Positions 1 to 7,800 are shown, numbered from the stretch's first letter. The stretch is DNA of 9,857 nt from Chlorobiota bacterium (GCA_013151975.1 JAADHG010000052.1:1-9857); one strand, 5' to 3'. Notes: generated from the sequence alone by a model not told the origin. Numbers and translations are program-made.

Positions 1-1725
1 ATGATTGGCTCATTAGCTAATATTTGGGTAATACGGTCATTTCATGTGGCAGACTTAAAGTTTAATGAGCAATATAACCTTGCATATATGCATATGGCTA
101 GAACAAATAGAGACCAGCCGTTAAACAAGCCTAAAGATTCTTTATTAAAGTTTAACGAAAGTATTGCCAATAAATATAAAGCTGGCGTTGGGTTAAAATA
201 TCTAGATGATTATGTAAACCACAATATTTTAGAAGATGCTATTAAACTCTATTTAGACGAATATAAAGTTAAAGCTACGTCTTCATCAGATTTCAAGGCT
301 TTAATAAAATCAAAAACAACAAAAGATATTGATTGGTTTTTTGATGAATTTGTGGGTTCAAACAAAAAAATTGATTTCAAGATAAAAAACGTAAAAAAAT
401 CTGAAGATTCTATAACACTAACTATAAAAAACAAACGTCAAAATAAAATGCCTATATCATTATTTACCCTAAATAATGATAGTATAATCTCTAAGCTTTG
501 GATTGATAATATACTTGGCGAAAAAACCATTACAATCCCAAGGAATAATGCGAATAAGTTGGTTTTAAATTACGATAATTCAATTCCAGAATACAAATTA
601 AGAGACAATTGGAAATCGTTAAAAGGATTCTTCTTTAACAATAAACCATTACAGTTTAGGCTATTTAAAGATGTAGAAGACCCCAATTATAGTCAAGTAT
701 TCCTAATGCCTTTAGTTGAATTTAATAACATTTATGATGGCTTTACCCTCGGAGCAAAATTGTATAATAAAACCTTAATACGAAAAGGATTTAACTATAA
801 ATTTTCGCCTAAATATGGCTTAAAATCTAAGGCTATAACTGGTTCTGCATCTGTTATATATATTCAAAATGTAGAGGATAAAGATTTATACAAAGTCACG
901 TATGGGTTTGTAGGAGGAACATCATCGTATGCTCCTAACTTACTTTTTAGAAAAATAACGCCTTTTATTACTTTTAGTTTTAGAGATCATACAAATTACA
1001 GATCTAACAAGTTTCAAGCCTTAAACTTTAGATACATAGATATTACAAGAGATGACGATATTAATAACATCTCAGATAATGCTGAACCTGATTACAAAAT
1101 ATTTAATGCAAGATATATTAATACAAATCCCGGATTAATAAATTATTATAAATGGTTTACAGATTTTCAGATATCTAAAGACTTTGGGAAGCTATCATTC
1201 AATTATGAATATAGAAAACTATATGAAAGCAACAGGCAATTAAATATTCGCTTTTTTACAGGTGTCTTCTTATATAATAACAATCCTACCAATACTAACT
1301 ATTTTAGTTTTGCACTAGATAGACCTACAGATTATTTATTTGAATATAACTATTTAGGGCGTTCAGAATCTTCAGGTATTTTTAGCCAACAATTAATTAT
1401 TGCCGAAGGTGGATTTAAATCTAAATTAGAGACTCCGTTTTCAAATCAATGGATTTCAACGTTTAACTTAAGCACTACGCTTTGGAAATATATTCAAGCC
1501 TATGGTGATGTTGGCTTGGTTAAAAACAAATACCAAAATGCAAAATTTGTTTACGATTCGGGGATACGTTTAAATTTAGTAACCGATTATTTTGAAGTTT
1601 ACTTTCCTATATATTCTAACTTAGGTTGGGAAATTGGTAATCCAAACTACGACCAAAGAATACGCTTTATATTTACTGTAGACCCTGAAGCCTTACTTGG
1701 CTTATTTAGAAGAGAATGGTACTAA
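1..1725 (+). CDS. M1-type peptidase / outer-membrane beta-barrel fusion, C-terminal part
   Basis: This is the 3' part of a larger gene. The ATG at position 1 is probably just the window edge, because the HExxH zinc motif and the N-terminal domains expected of an M1 (gluzincin) peptidase are missing. Visible residues 1 to about 115 are helical and resemble the end of the M1 catalytic region: a run of Asn-Glu-x-Ile-Ala-Asn-Lys-Tyr-Lys-Ala-Gly, then a Leu-Glu-Asp-Ala helix, then Lys-Asp-Ile-Asp-Trp-Phe-Phe-Asp-Glu-Phe near 110-120. Residues about 120-205 look like a small beta domain. From about 225 to the end the sequence alternates aromatic and polar residues like transmembrane beta strands. 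It closes on Arg-Glu-Trp-Tyr, an aromatic C-terminus as used for outer-membrane barrel insertion. I infer a surface or periplasmic peptidase anchored by its own barrel, a layout I recall from flavobacterial genomes. Peptidase activity cannot be judged here because the active site lies outside the window. Confidence 0.75.
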   Translation: MIGSLANIWVIRSFHVADLKFNEQYNLAYMHMARTNRDQPLNKPKDSLLKFNESIANKYKAGVGLKYLDDYVNHNILEDAIKLYLDEYKVKATSSSDFKALIKSKTTKDIDWFFDEFVGSNKKIDFKIKNVKKSEDSITLTIKNKRQNKMPISLFTLNNDSIISKLWIDNILGEKTITIPRNNANKLVLNYDNSIPEYKLRDNWKSLKGFFFNNKPLQFRLFKDVEDPNYSQVFLMPLVEFNNIYDGFTLGAKLYNKTLIRKGFNYKFSPKYGLKSKAITGSASVIYIQNVEDKDLYKVTYGFVGGTSSYAPNLLFRKITPFITFSFRDHTNYRSNKFQALNFRYIDITRDDDINNISDNAEPDYKIFNARYINTNPGLINYYKWFTDFQISKDFGKLSFNYEYRKLYESNRQLNIRFFTGVFLYNNNPTNTNYFSFALDRPTDYLFEYNYLGRSESSGIFSQQLIIAEGGFKSKLETPFSNQWISTFNLSTTLWKYIQAYGDVGLVKNKYQNAKFVYDSGIRLNLVTDYFEVYFPIYSNLGWEIGNPNYDQRIRFIFTVDPEALLGLFRREWY

Positions 1726-1849
1726 AATAATAGTATATCTGTTTTGAATTATTCTTAAATAAAATTTCAAATAATTAAATTTTATATATTATTAGTAGCA
1801 AATATCTTATTTTATTATTAATAATTCATCTTTTTAACAATATATCGCG

Positions 1850-1880
1850 TTGCGAAATTCATAAAAAATGGCTAAATTTG
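1850..1880 (+). promoter_or_regulatory. Bacteroidota-type promoter upstream of the E1 gene
   Basis: A TTG at 1850-1852 is followed after 20 bases by TAAATTTG at 1873-1880. This matches the Bacteroidota primary sigma-factor pattern (TTG near -33, TAnnTTTG near -7) exactly. Transcription would begin a few bases past 1880, leaving a leader of roughly 15 bases before the ATG at 1901. It is the best promoter match I found in the window. Confidence 0.65.
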
Positions 1881-1900
1881 CAGTATCCAAACCCTAATAA

Positions 1901-2476
1901 ATGCAATCCAATCCTGATATTACCAAAGACATGTCTTTTAATGATTTTAAGAATGAAATCATTAACGATTATACCATTGCTGTAACTAGTAGAGAATGCA
2001 GTTTATTGGGGCGTCGTGAGGTACTCACAGGGAAAGCCAAGTTTGGTATTTTTGGTGATGGCAAAGAAATTCCTCAATTAGCATGGGCAAAAGCCTTTAT
2101 AAATGGCGATTTTAGATCAGGCTATTATAGAGATCAAACCTTTATGATGGCTATTGGAAAACTCACTATTCAAGAGTTTTTTGCTGGTCTTTATGGACAT
2201 AATGATATTGAAGCAGATCCCATGACTGCTGGACGACAAATGGGTGGTCATTTTGGAACACATAGTTTAGACAAAAACTATAATTGGAAAGACCTTACAA
2301 AACAAAAAAACTCAAGTGCAGACGTTTCTCCAACTGCTTCACAAATGCCAAGGCTTTTAGGCTTAGCACAAGCTTCAAAAATTTATAGAAATGTAAAAGG
2401 TATTGATACTACTAATTTTTCTACAAATGGAAACGAAGTCGCTTGGGGGACTATAGGTAATGCAAGTACAAAGTGA
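1901..2476 (+). CDS. 2-oxoacid dehydrogenase E1, N-terminal part of alpha domain (frameshifted)
   Basis: This is the first 190 residues of a single-chain E1 of a branched-chain 2-oxoacid (2-oxoisovalerate type) dehydrogenase complex, which decarboxylates the 2-oxoacid on TPP and passes the acyl group to E2 lipoate. Recognisable parts are a Ser-Gly-Tyr-Tyr-Arg-Asp segment (73-78), which aligns with the YR(D/E) phosphate-binding site of E1 alpha, and Gly-Arg-Gln-Met-Gly-Gly-His (111-117), which aligns with the GRQMPxHY region of branched-chain E1 alpha. It ends in Ile-Gly-Asn-Ala-Ser-Thr (185-190), the start of the TPP/metal motif, then Lys and a TGA stop. The stop arises because ACA-A-AGT-GAA contains one extra A in the run at 2470-2472; without it the frame continues directly into the reading frame that ends at 4313. 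The ATG at 1901 is chosen because the promoter at 1850-1880 sits just upstream. A later in-frame ATG at 1931 would remove ten residues. Alone, this fragment cannot bind TPP and would be inactive. Confidence 0.8.
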   Translation: MQSNPDITKDMSFNDFKNEIINDYTIAVTSRECSLLGRREVLTGKAKFGIFGDGKEIPQLAWAKAFINGDFRSGYYRDQTFMMAIGKLTIQEFFAGLYGHNDIEADPMTAGRQMGGHFGTHSLDKNYNWKDLTKQKNSSADVSPTASQMPRLLGLAQASKIYRNVKGIDTTNFSTNGNEVAWGTIGNASTK

Positions 2477-4313
2477 AGGCTTATTTTTTGAAACTATAAA
2501 TGCTGCAGGTGTATTACAAGTACCTATGGTAATTAGTATTTGGGATGATGAATATGGCATTTCTGTTCATGCAAAACACCAAACTACTAAAGAAAATATT
2601 TCAGAGATATTAAAAGGGTTTCAACGGGAAGAAAATTCAAACGGCTACGAAATTATTAGAGTTAAAGGTTGGGATTACCCATCGTTAATCAATGCTTTTG
2701 AAGAAGCATCAAAAATAGCTAGAGAGCAACACTGTCCTGTATTAATTCATATTCAGGAATTAACACAACCACAAGGGCATTCTACTTCTGGATCGCATGA
2801 ACGTTATAAAAGTACAGAACGATTAGCGTGGGAAAAAGATTTTGATTGCAATGTAAGGATGAAAAAATGGATGATTACTAATGGTATTGCAACAAATGAA
2901 GAACTTACTCAACTAGAAAAAAACATTAAAAAAGAAGTACGAGAAGGTAAAAGAGCGGCATGGGATGCATTTATATCACCTATTTTAGACGATAGAAAAA
3001 TATTAGTAGAATTATTGCAAAATACAGCAAATGCTAGCCCCAATAAAGTATTTATTACAAGAATAATTAATACTTTAAATACTATAGAAGAGCCAACACG
3101 AAAGGACATTCTATCAGCAGGTCGTAAAGTACTTCGATATATAACTTTTGATGACTCCTCCGAAAAAGAACAGCTTAAATCATGGATTAATTCTTATATT
3201 AAAGTTAATCAACCCAAATACAGTTCGCACCTTTACAGCGAGTCAGAATTAAAGGCTACTAATATTAAGGAAATAGCCCCAACTTATAACGAGGACTCAA
3301 AAAACGTTGATGGGCGTATCATAATCAGAGATAATTTTGATGCTATTTTTAGTAAGTACCCAGAAGCCTTAATTTTTGGTGAAGATGTTGGAAATATTGG
3401 AGACGTTAATCAAGGTTTAGAAGGGTTGCAAGAAAAGTATGGTAAATTACGAGTAGCAGATACTGGTATTCGTGAAGCTACAATTATAGGGCAAGGCATA
3501 GGTATGGCAATGCGTGGTTTAAAGCCAATTGCAGAAATACAATATCTAGATTACATTATGTATGCACTACAAATTATTAGTGACGACCTTGCCACACTAC
3601 ACTACAGAAGCAAAGGAAAGCAAAAAGCACCAATGATTATTAGAACTCGTGGTCATAGATTAGAAGGTATTTGGCATTCTGGTTCGCAATTAGGAGGTGT
3701 CATAAATTTAGTACGAGGCATTCATGTTTTAGTGCCTAGAAATATGACTAAGGCTGCAGGTTTTTATAATACATTACTAGAAAGTGACCAACCTGCATTG
3801 GTAATTGAATGTTTAAATGGTTATCGTTTAAAAGAAAAACTACCTACTAACATCGGAGAGTTTAAAACACCTATTGGTGTTGTAGAAACCGTAAAAGAAG
3901 GCACTGATATTACCTTAGTATCATATGGATCTACATTACGCATGGTTAATCAAACTGCTAAAGAATTATTAGAAGTTGGCATTGACGCCGAAGTTATTGA
4001 TGTGCAATCTCTTCTACCTTTCGATTTAAATCATGATATTACAAAGAGTGTTGCCAAAACAAATCGATTAATGATTATAGATGAAGATGTTCCTGGTGGC
4101 GCTTCAGCATATATTTTAAACGAGATTTTAAATGTGCAAAACGCCTATCAGCATTTAGACAGCCAACCTAAAGTACTTACTGCACAACAACATAGACCAG
4201 CGTATGGTACTGATGGTGATTATTTTTCAAAACCTTCAAACGAAGATATTTTTGAAGCTGTTTACAATGTAATGCACGAAGCAAACCCAGAAGATTTCCC
4301 TAAACTGAGATAG
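2460..4313 (+). CDS. 2-oxoacid dehydrogenase E1, rest of alpha domain plus entire beta domain
   Basis: This is the second part of the frameshifted E1. The ATG at 2460 lies in the overlap and may only be the first in-frame Met; natural translation would come from the 1901 start after removing one A, giving 803 residues. Residues 5-36 complete the alpha TPP/metal motif (Ser-Glu-Gly-Leu-Phe-Phe-Glu to Trp-Asp-Asp-Glu-Tyr-Gly-Ile-Ser). Gly-His-Ser-Thr-Ser at 106-110 matches the HSTS loop of branched-chain E1 alpha. About 130-280 is a helical alpha-to-beta linker. The beta domain begins near 285, with Gly-Glu-Asp-Val-Gly at 307-311 (its Glu aligns with the residue that activates the TPP pyrimidine), Asp-Thr-Gly-Ile-Arg-Glu-Ala at 334-340, and the transketolase C-terminal domain from about 468 to 590. 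Separate E1 alpha and beta genes are usual; a fusion is what I recall for flavobacteria. E2 and E3 genes are not in the window. Substrate choice (branched-chain versus pyruvate) is inferred only from resemblance. Confidence 0.85.
   Translation: MQVQSEGLFFETINAAGVLQVPMVISIWDDEYGISVHAKHQTTKENISEILKGFQREENSNGYEIIRVKGWDYPSLINAFEEASKIAREQHCPVLIHIQELTQPQGHSTSGSHERYKSTERLAWEKDFDCNVRMKKWMITNGIATNEELTQLEKNIKKEVREGKRAAWDAFISPILDDRKILVELLQNTANASPNKVFITRIINTLNTIEEPTRKDILSAGRKVLRYITFDDSSEKEQLKSWINSYIKVNQPKYSSHLYSESELKATNIKEIAPTYNEDSKNVDGRIIIRDNFDAIFSKYPEALIFGEDVGNIGDVNQGLEGLQEKYGKLRVADTGIREATIIGQGIGMAMRGLKPIAEIQYLDYIMYALQIISDDLATLHYRSKGKQKAPMIIRTRGHRLEGIWHSGSQLGGVINLVRGIHVLVPRNMTKAAGFYNTLLESDQPALVIECLNGYRLKEKLPTNIGEFKTPIGVVETVKEGTDITLVSYGSTLRMVNQTAKELLEVGIDAEVIDVQSLLPFDLNHDITKSVAKTNRLMIIDEDVPGGASAYILNEILNVQNAYQHLDSQPKVLTAQQHRPAYGTDGDYFSKPSNEDIFEAVYNVMHEANPEDFPKLR
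2470..2472 (+). other. Single-base frameshift (extra A) inside the E1 gene
   Basis: The run AAA at 2470-2472 would read as AA in an intact gene, giving Gly-Asn-Ala-Ser-Thr-Ser-Glu-Gly across the join. This matches the GDGATSEG segment of E1 alpha proteins in register on both sides. Both flanks read as well-conserved protein with no other damage, so the lesion is young or an assembly artefact. Confidence 0.85.
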
Positions 4314-4316
4314 TAA

Positions 4317-4334
4317 TTCTTTTTTAAAAAAGAA
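4317..4334 (+). terminator. Possible weak terminator after the E1 gene
   Basis: TTCTTTTTT at 4317-4325 is followed directly by its perfect reverse complement AAAAAAGAA, four bases after the E1 stop codon. As an 18-base palindrome with no loop and almost no G/C it is a poor classical terminator. Its place between a stop codon and the next promoter is suggestive only. Confidence 0.25.
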
Positions 4335-4350
4335 AACTACACCAATCATT

Positions 4351-4382
4351 TTGAACTCTTAAGCCTATTTTTTCTATATTTA
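4351..4382 (+). promoter_or_regulatory. Likely promoter of the methyltransferase gene
   Basis: TTG at 4351-4353 and TATATTTA at 4375-4382 are separated by 21 bases. The downstream box matches TAnnTTTG at all but the last position. Transcription would start about ten bases before the ATG at 4401. This supports separate transcription of the methyltransferase from the E1 gene. Confidence 0.45.
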
Positions 4383-4400
4383 AGCATACAACAATTTGGC

Positions 4401-6002
4401 ATGCTTATAAAAGAAGAAAAAGAACAATTACGAGGGATTATATTTCGTCATCTGGATGGCATAGCAACGGCAACTACTGCTTATGCACTTCATAAAAAGG
4501 GTGTTTTAGATTACCTACTCGAAAACAAAAAGGTATCATTGCAACAATTGGTCGATGCCTTTAAAGCTAATGAAGGTTACTTAAATGTGGCTCTCAGAGT
4601 TTTATGCTCTCAAGGTTGGCTCACACAACACATAGACAATAAAGCGGACACTATTCATTACGAAATTAATGCTCGCAGTAAAACTGCTTTTAATCTGGCT
4701 TATCTATATGAAGATTCAGTAAAACTACTCGCCTACTCGGTTACATTTCCTGAAGAACGTATAGGCTCGGATGCGTTTATTGCTTTAGAACGTATTTTTA
4801 AGAGGTTTGAAAACAAATTTGGACTTACCAATGTTAAAGACAACAGCATCGAACACCAAATATTAATGCATATTGAAGGTGTTATTATTGCGCCAATAAT
4901 TGTAATGCTTGGTGTAAACGGTCTATTTCATAAATATTTTATGGAAGCATCTTTTAGAGCTCAAGAATACCATAAAGACCCTGAAAGCTTTAAAAAAATA
5001 TTAAACTTCTTCTCACACTTAGGCTGGTTTAAAAGAAAAAAGGATACCTATCAATTTACAGATAAAGGGTTGTTTTTCGCAAAACGTGCCAGTGCTTATG
5101 GTGTAACCGTATCCTACTTACCAACATTTTTACAATTAGATGAGCTCCTTTTTGGGAATCCTTTAGTTTTAAAAACCAGTAGTCCTGAAGATACAGAAAA
5201 GCACGTACATCGCGAAATGAATGTTTGGGGAAGCGGTGGCGCACATTCTACCTATTTTAAAGTTGTAGACGCTATAATTATTGAATTATTTAACCGGCCT
5301 ATTGATGAGCAACCTAAAGGTATTTTAGATATGGGTTGTGGTAATGGCGCCTTTATTCAGCATATTTTTGATGTTATAGAATATCAAACACTTCGAGGGA
5401 AATTGTTAGAAGAGCATCCACTACTTTTAGTAGGTGCCGATTTTAACCAAGCGGCTCTTAAAGTTACAAGGGCTAATTTAATTAAAGCTGATATTTGGGC
5501 AAAAGTAATTTGGGGAGACATTGGAAGACCAGATTTTTTAGCTAAAGATTTAAAAGATGATTACAATATAGATTTAAAAGACCTGCTTAATGTGCGCACG
5601 TTCTTAGATCATAATCGTATTTGGGAAGCTCCAAAAAAGAGTTCAAATGCTATTAGTACTTCGTCAGGAGCGTATGCATACCAAGGCGTACGGATAAGTA
5701 ATAATTTTGTTGAAGATTCTCTTAGAGAGCATTTTCAAAAATGGAAGCCTTATGTAGAACAATTTGGCCTCTTAATTATAGAATTGCATACCGTTTTACC
5801 AGAACTTACTGCAGCTCATTTAGGAAAAACAGCAGCCACGGCTTATGATGCGACTCATGGGTATTCCGATCAATTTATTTTAGAAGTAGATGTCTTTAAT
5901 CGTATTGCCATTGAAGCCAGATTGCATCCTGACAAACGTTATTATACAAAGTTTCCAAACAAAGCGTACGCAACGGTAAGTGTTAATCTTCTTAAAGGAT
6001 AA
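4401..6002 (+). CDS. SAM-dependent methyltransferase with duplicated winged-helix-like N-terminus
   Basis: A 533-residue class I methyltransferase. The SAM-binding motif I is Ile-Leu-Asp-Met-Gly-Cys-Gly-Asn-Gly (308-316), motif II is probably Val-Gly-Ala-Asp-Phe-Asn (344-349), and Trp-Gly-Asp-Ile at 371-374 suits motif III. After the fold come Asp-His-Asn-Arg at 403-406, Glu-Leu-His at 461-463 and His-Gly-Tyr-Ser at 486-489, polar residues that could form the active site. The first 250 residues hold two similar helical segments (about 17-76 and 157-212). Each begins His-hydrophobic-acidic-Gly and ends in a Gly-Trp-Leu/Phe winged-helix-like turn, reminiscent of the dimerisation domain of O-methyltransferases. 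The substrate is unknown. The late part of the protein reminds me of stand-alone relatives of the methyltransferase domain in polyketide loading modules such as AprA, but this is from memory and uncertain. There is no sign of a biosynthetic cluster around it; the 87-base gap from E1 and its own probable promoter suggest a single-gene unit. The ATG at 4401 fits the promoter. Confidence 0.8.
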   Translation: MLIKEEKEQLRGIIFRHLDGIATATTAYALHKKGVLDYLLENKKVSLQQLVDAFKANEGYLNVALRVLCSQGWLTQHIDNKADTIHYEINARSKTAFNLAYLYEDSVKLLAYSVTFPEERIGSDAFIALERIFKRFENKFGLTNVKDNSIEHQILMHIEGVIIAPIIVMLGVNGLFHKYFMEASFRAQEYHKDPESFKKILNFFSHLGWFKRKKDTYQFTDKGLFFAKRASAYGVTVSYLPTFLQLDELLFGNPLVLKTSSPEDTEKHVHREMNVWGSGGAHSTYFKVVDAIIIELFNRPIDEQPKGILDMGCGNGAFIQHIFDVIEYQTLRGKLLEEHPLLLVGADFNQAALKVTRANLIKADIWAKVIWGDIGRPDFLAKDLKDDYNIDLKDLLNVRTFLDHNRIWEAPKKSSNAISTSSGAYAYQGVRISNNFVEDSLREHFQKWKPYVEQFGLLIIELHTVLPELTAAHLGKTAATAYDATHGYSDQFILEVDVFNRIAIEARLHPDKRYYTKFPNKAYATVSVNLLKG

Positions 6003-6035
6003 ACACAAATTTGTTTGACATGAGTTAAGCCTTGT

Positions 6036-6069
6036 TTGGCGAAATTTATTGATACATACATTACATTTT
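6036..6069 (+). promoter_or_regulatory. Possible promoter of the lipoprotein-kinase-regulator-DoxX operon
   Basis: TTG at 6036-6038 and TACATTTT at 6062-6069 are 23 bases apart. The downstream box misses only the final G of TAnnTTTG, which follows two bases later. The leader to the ATG at 6105 would be about 30 bases. I saw no clear direct-repeat LytTR binding sites nearby, so autoregulation is not shown. Confidence 0.35.
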
Positions 6070-6104
6070 TGTTGATTTGTTTACACATTTAAAATTTAGA
6101 AATC

Positions 6105-6764
6105 ATGAAAATTAAAACTATAATTATTATATGCTTTTTAGTATTACTAAACTCATGCATTGTTAAGTCGTTACAACCCTTTTACACACAAGAATCTATT
6201 GCCTTTCAAAAATATTTTGTAGGTGAATGGAAAGACAACAAAAACAGTAACTGGGAAGTCGTTTCATTAAGAGAGGAGTTTAAAAAAGACAACAAAGATC
6301 AATCCGAATTATCAGCAGAAGACAAGGAAATTTTCGAAAAATATAAAGATGGATACCTTGTTACTTACACCAAAAAAGAAAAGGAAGCTGTTTTTATAGC
6401 TATGCCTTTTAAAATAGGTGATCAAGTTTTTATGGATTTTATTCCGTTTGATTATGAAAACCTTAGCAATGACCTTGTAAGTCAACATCTTTTAAAGACA
6501 CACTCAGTAGCAAAGTTTGATGTTTTAAAAGAAAATAAGGAGATAAAAGTAAGCTGGTTGGACGAAGAGCGATTAAAATCTCTTTATGATAATAACCAAA
6601 TTCAATTAAAACACGAAGTTATTGGATTGGACGAAGCATTTGTACTCACTGCATCTTCCGAAGAATTATATAAATTCCTCAAAAAATATATGGCATCAAA
6701 TATTAAAGATAAATGGAAATCTTCAAACGAATATACCTTAAAGCGTGGCGATGCTAAACCTTAA
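6105..6764 (+). CDS. Small lipoprotein, first gene of a LytS/LytTR operon
   Basis: A 219-residue protein with a lipoprotein signal: two basic residues, a hydrophobic stretch (5-15) and the lipobox Leu-Asn-Ser-Cys with lipidated Cys18. The residues after Cys18 (Ile-Val-Lys-Ser-Leu-Gln) lack the acidic cluster known as the surface-export signal of Bacteroidota lipoproteins, so I infer that it faces the periplasm. The mature part is hydrophilic and lysine/glutamate-rich, with a likely beta-rich segment around 95-125 and charged helices towards the end. I recognise no enzyme motif and assign no function. The start is clear: it follows a non-coding gap and gives a complete signal peptide. Its 3' end overlaps the kinase gene by 14 bases, which ties its expression to the two-component system. 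It may be an envelope sensor partner or simply a target made with the kinase; the sequence does not decide this. Confidence 0.75.
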   Translation: MKIKTIIIICFLVLLNSCIVKSLQPFYTQESIAFQKYFVGEWKDNKNSNWEVVSLREEFKKDNKDQSELSAEDKEIFEKYKDGYLVTYTKKEKEAVFIAMPFKIGDQVFMDFIPFDYENLSNDLVSQHLLKTHSVAKFDVLKENKEIKVSWLDEERLKSLYDNNQIQLKHEVIGLDEAFVLTASSEELYKFLKKYMASNIKDKWKSSNEYTLKRGDAKP

Positions 6765-7800
6765 TCCGTACTTAAAAAAGTTAAATAACCACAGCCCATT
6801 ATTGTTTAATAGTGTACTGTGGCTATTTTCGTTTGCGATTTTGTTGTTCATTTTTTCAAAAGGAAAAGCACCAATAAAAATCGATTATATCTATACGTTT
6901 GGTTTTTTAATCTCCATAGCTATTCCTGTTATAATTAACTTATATATACTAATTCCTTACTTACTAAAAAGAGAGCGTTATTTATTATTCGTCATCGCTT
7001 TTTTAATTAATCTTTTACTGTTTACACAATTAAACACTTGGTTTTTCGAGCCAATATTAGACGCTCTTTTTCCAGATTACTTTTTTATTTCATACCATTC
7101 CAATACTAAGATAATCGTTGTTTTTAGTATTTTCTTAATTGCAACAACACTTATAAAATTATCTGAAGATTGGTTTCATTTTAACAGTAATGAAAACCGT
7201 AATTTAAAGTTACAAAACGAACAGATTCAATTGCAATTATCATCATTGCGATCACAAATTAATCCACATTTTTTATTCAACTCACTCAATGTTATTTATG
7301 CGCTAACTATCGAAAAAAAAGAAGGTGTTAAAGATGCTATTGTACAATTATCAGATATTTTAAGATACATTATTTACGATTCTAATACCGAACAGGTCAC
7401 CATTAAAGACGAAATCAAATTATTGAAAAATTATATTGAATTTCAAAAATTTAGAGTGCATGGTTTCAACCAAATAGACTTAAATATCGATGTTAAAAAT
7501 GAAAATTTTATGTTGTATCCCATGTTGTTACTGCCTCTGGTTGAAAATAGTTTTAAACATGGTGCTAAATCTTCAAACATCAAAATACAAATAACTCAAA
7601 CAGAAAAAGATTTCAGTTTTGAAATAGAAAATCGTAGTGACACGCCTTTTTCTGATATCTCAGGTGAAAGTTCAGGTGTTGGGCTTGAAAATATCAGGAA
7701 GAATCTCGACATTGTATATCCAAATGCACATCAATTTATAGTAACTGATACCGATGGTACATTTAGGGTGCAATTGAAAATTAATATAGAGCAAATATGA
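6751..7800 (+). CDS. LytS/YehU-type sensor histidine kinase
   Basis: An inner-membrane kinase of the His_kinase (LytS) family, 349 residues from the ATG at 6751. A GTG at 6745 would add two residues, but ATG is preferred. Four membrane segments lie at about 17-37, 46-71, 77-99 and 121-137, with little sequence between them for a periplasmic sensor domain. A short coiled linker (about 150-168) leads to Asn-Pro-His-Phe-Leu-Phe-Asn at 171-177, where His173 is the expected phosphorylation site. The N box is Leu-Val-Glu-Asn-Ser-Phe-Lys-His-Gly (263-271) and the G box is Gly-Val-Gly-Leu-Glu-Asn-Ile-Arg (309-316), so all catalytic boxes are intact. The gene overlaps the lipoprotein gene by 14 bases, and its TGA overlaps the regulator start as ATGA. 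It should phosphorylate that regulator. The stimulus is unknown; signals sensed in the membrane or through the lipoprotein are both possible. Confidence 0.92.
   Translation: MLNLNPYLKKLNNHSPLLFNSVLWLFSFAILLFIFSKGKAPIKIDYIYTFGFLISIAIPVIINLYILIPYLLKRERYLLFVIAFLINLLLFTQLNTWFFEPILDALFPDYFFISYHSNTKIIVVFSIFLIATTLIKLSEDWFHFNSNENRNLKLQNEQIQLQLSSLRSQINPHFLFNSLNVIYALTIEKKEGVKDAIVQLSDILRYIIYDSNTEQVTIKDEIKLLKNYIEFQKFRVHGFNQIDLNIDVKNENFMLYPMLLLPLVENSFKHGAKSSNIKIQITQTEKDFSFEIENRSDTPFSDISGESSGVGLENIRKNLDIVYPNAHQFIVTDTDGTFRVQLKINIEQI

Noticed and set aside
1759..1785. Inverted repeat ATAAAATTT/AAATTTTAT after the peptidase gene
   Set aside because: Nine perfect pairs around a nine-base loop, but all A-T in very AT-rich DNA and without a T-run; likely chance, too unstable for a terminator.
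2460..2480. Programmed ribosomal frameshift joining the two E1 parts
   Set aside because: A +1 shift would be needed at ACA-AAG-TGA. There is no good +1 re-pairing for the Lys tRNA, no prfB-like CTT-TGA context and no upstream stimulator that I can see. A plain indel explains it better.
6005..6014. Palindrome ACAAATTTGT after the methyltransferase stop
   Set aside because: Ten-base palindrome of this composition is expected by chance here; no second copy nearby to suggest an operator.
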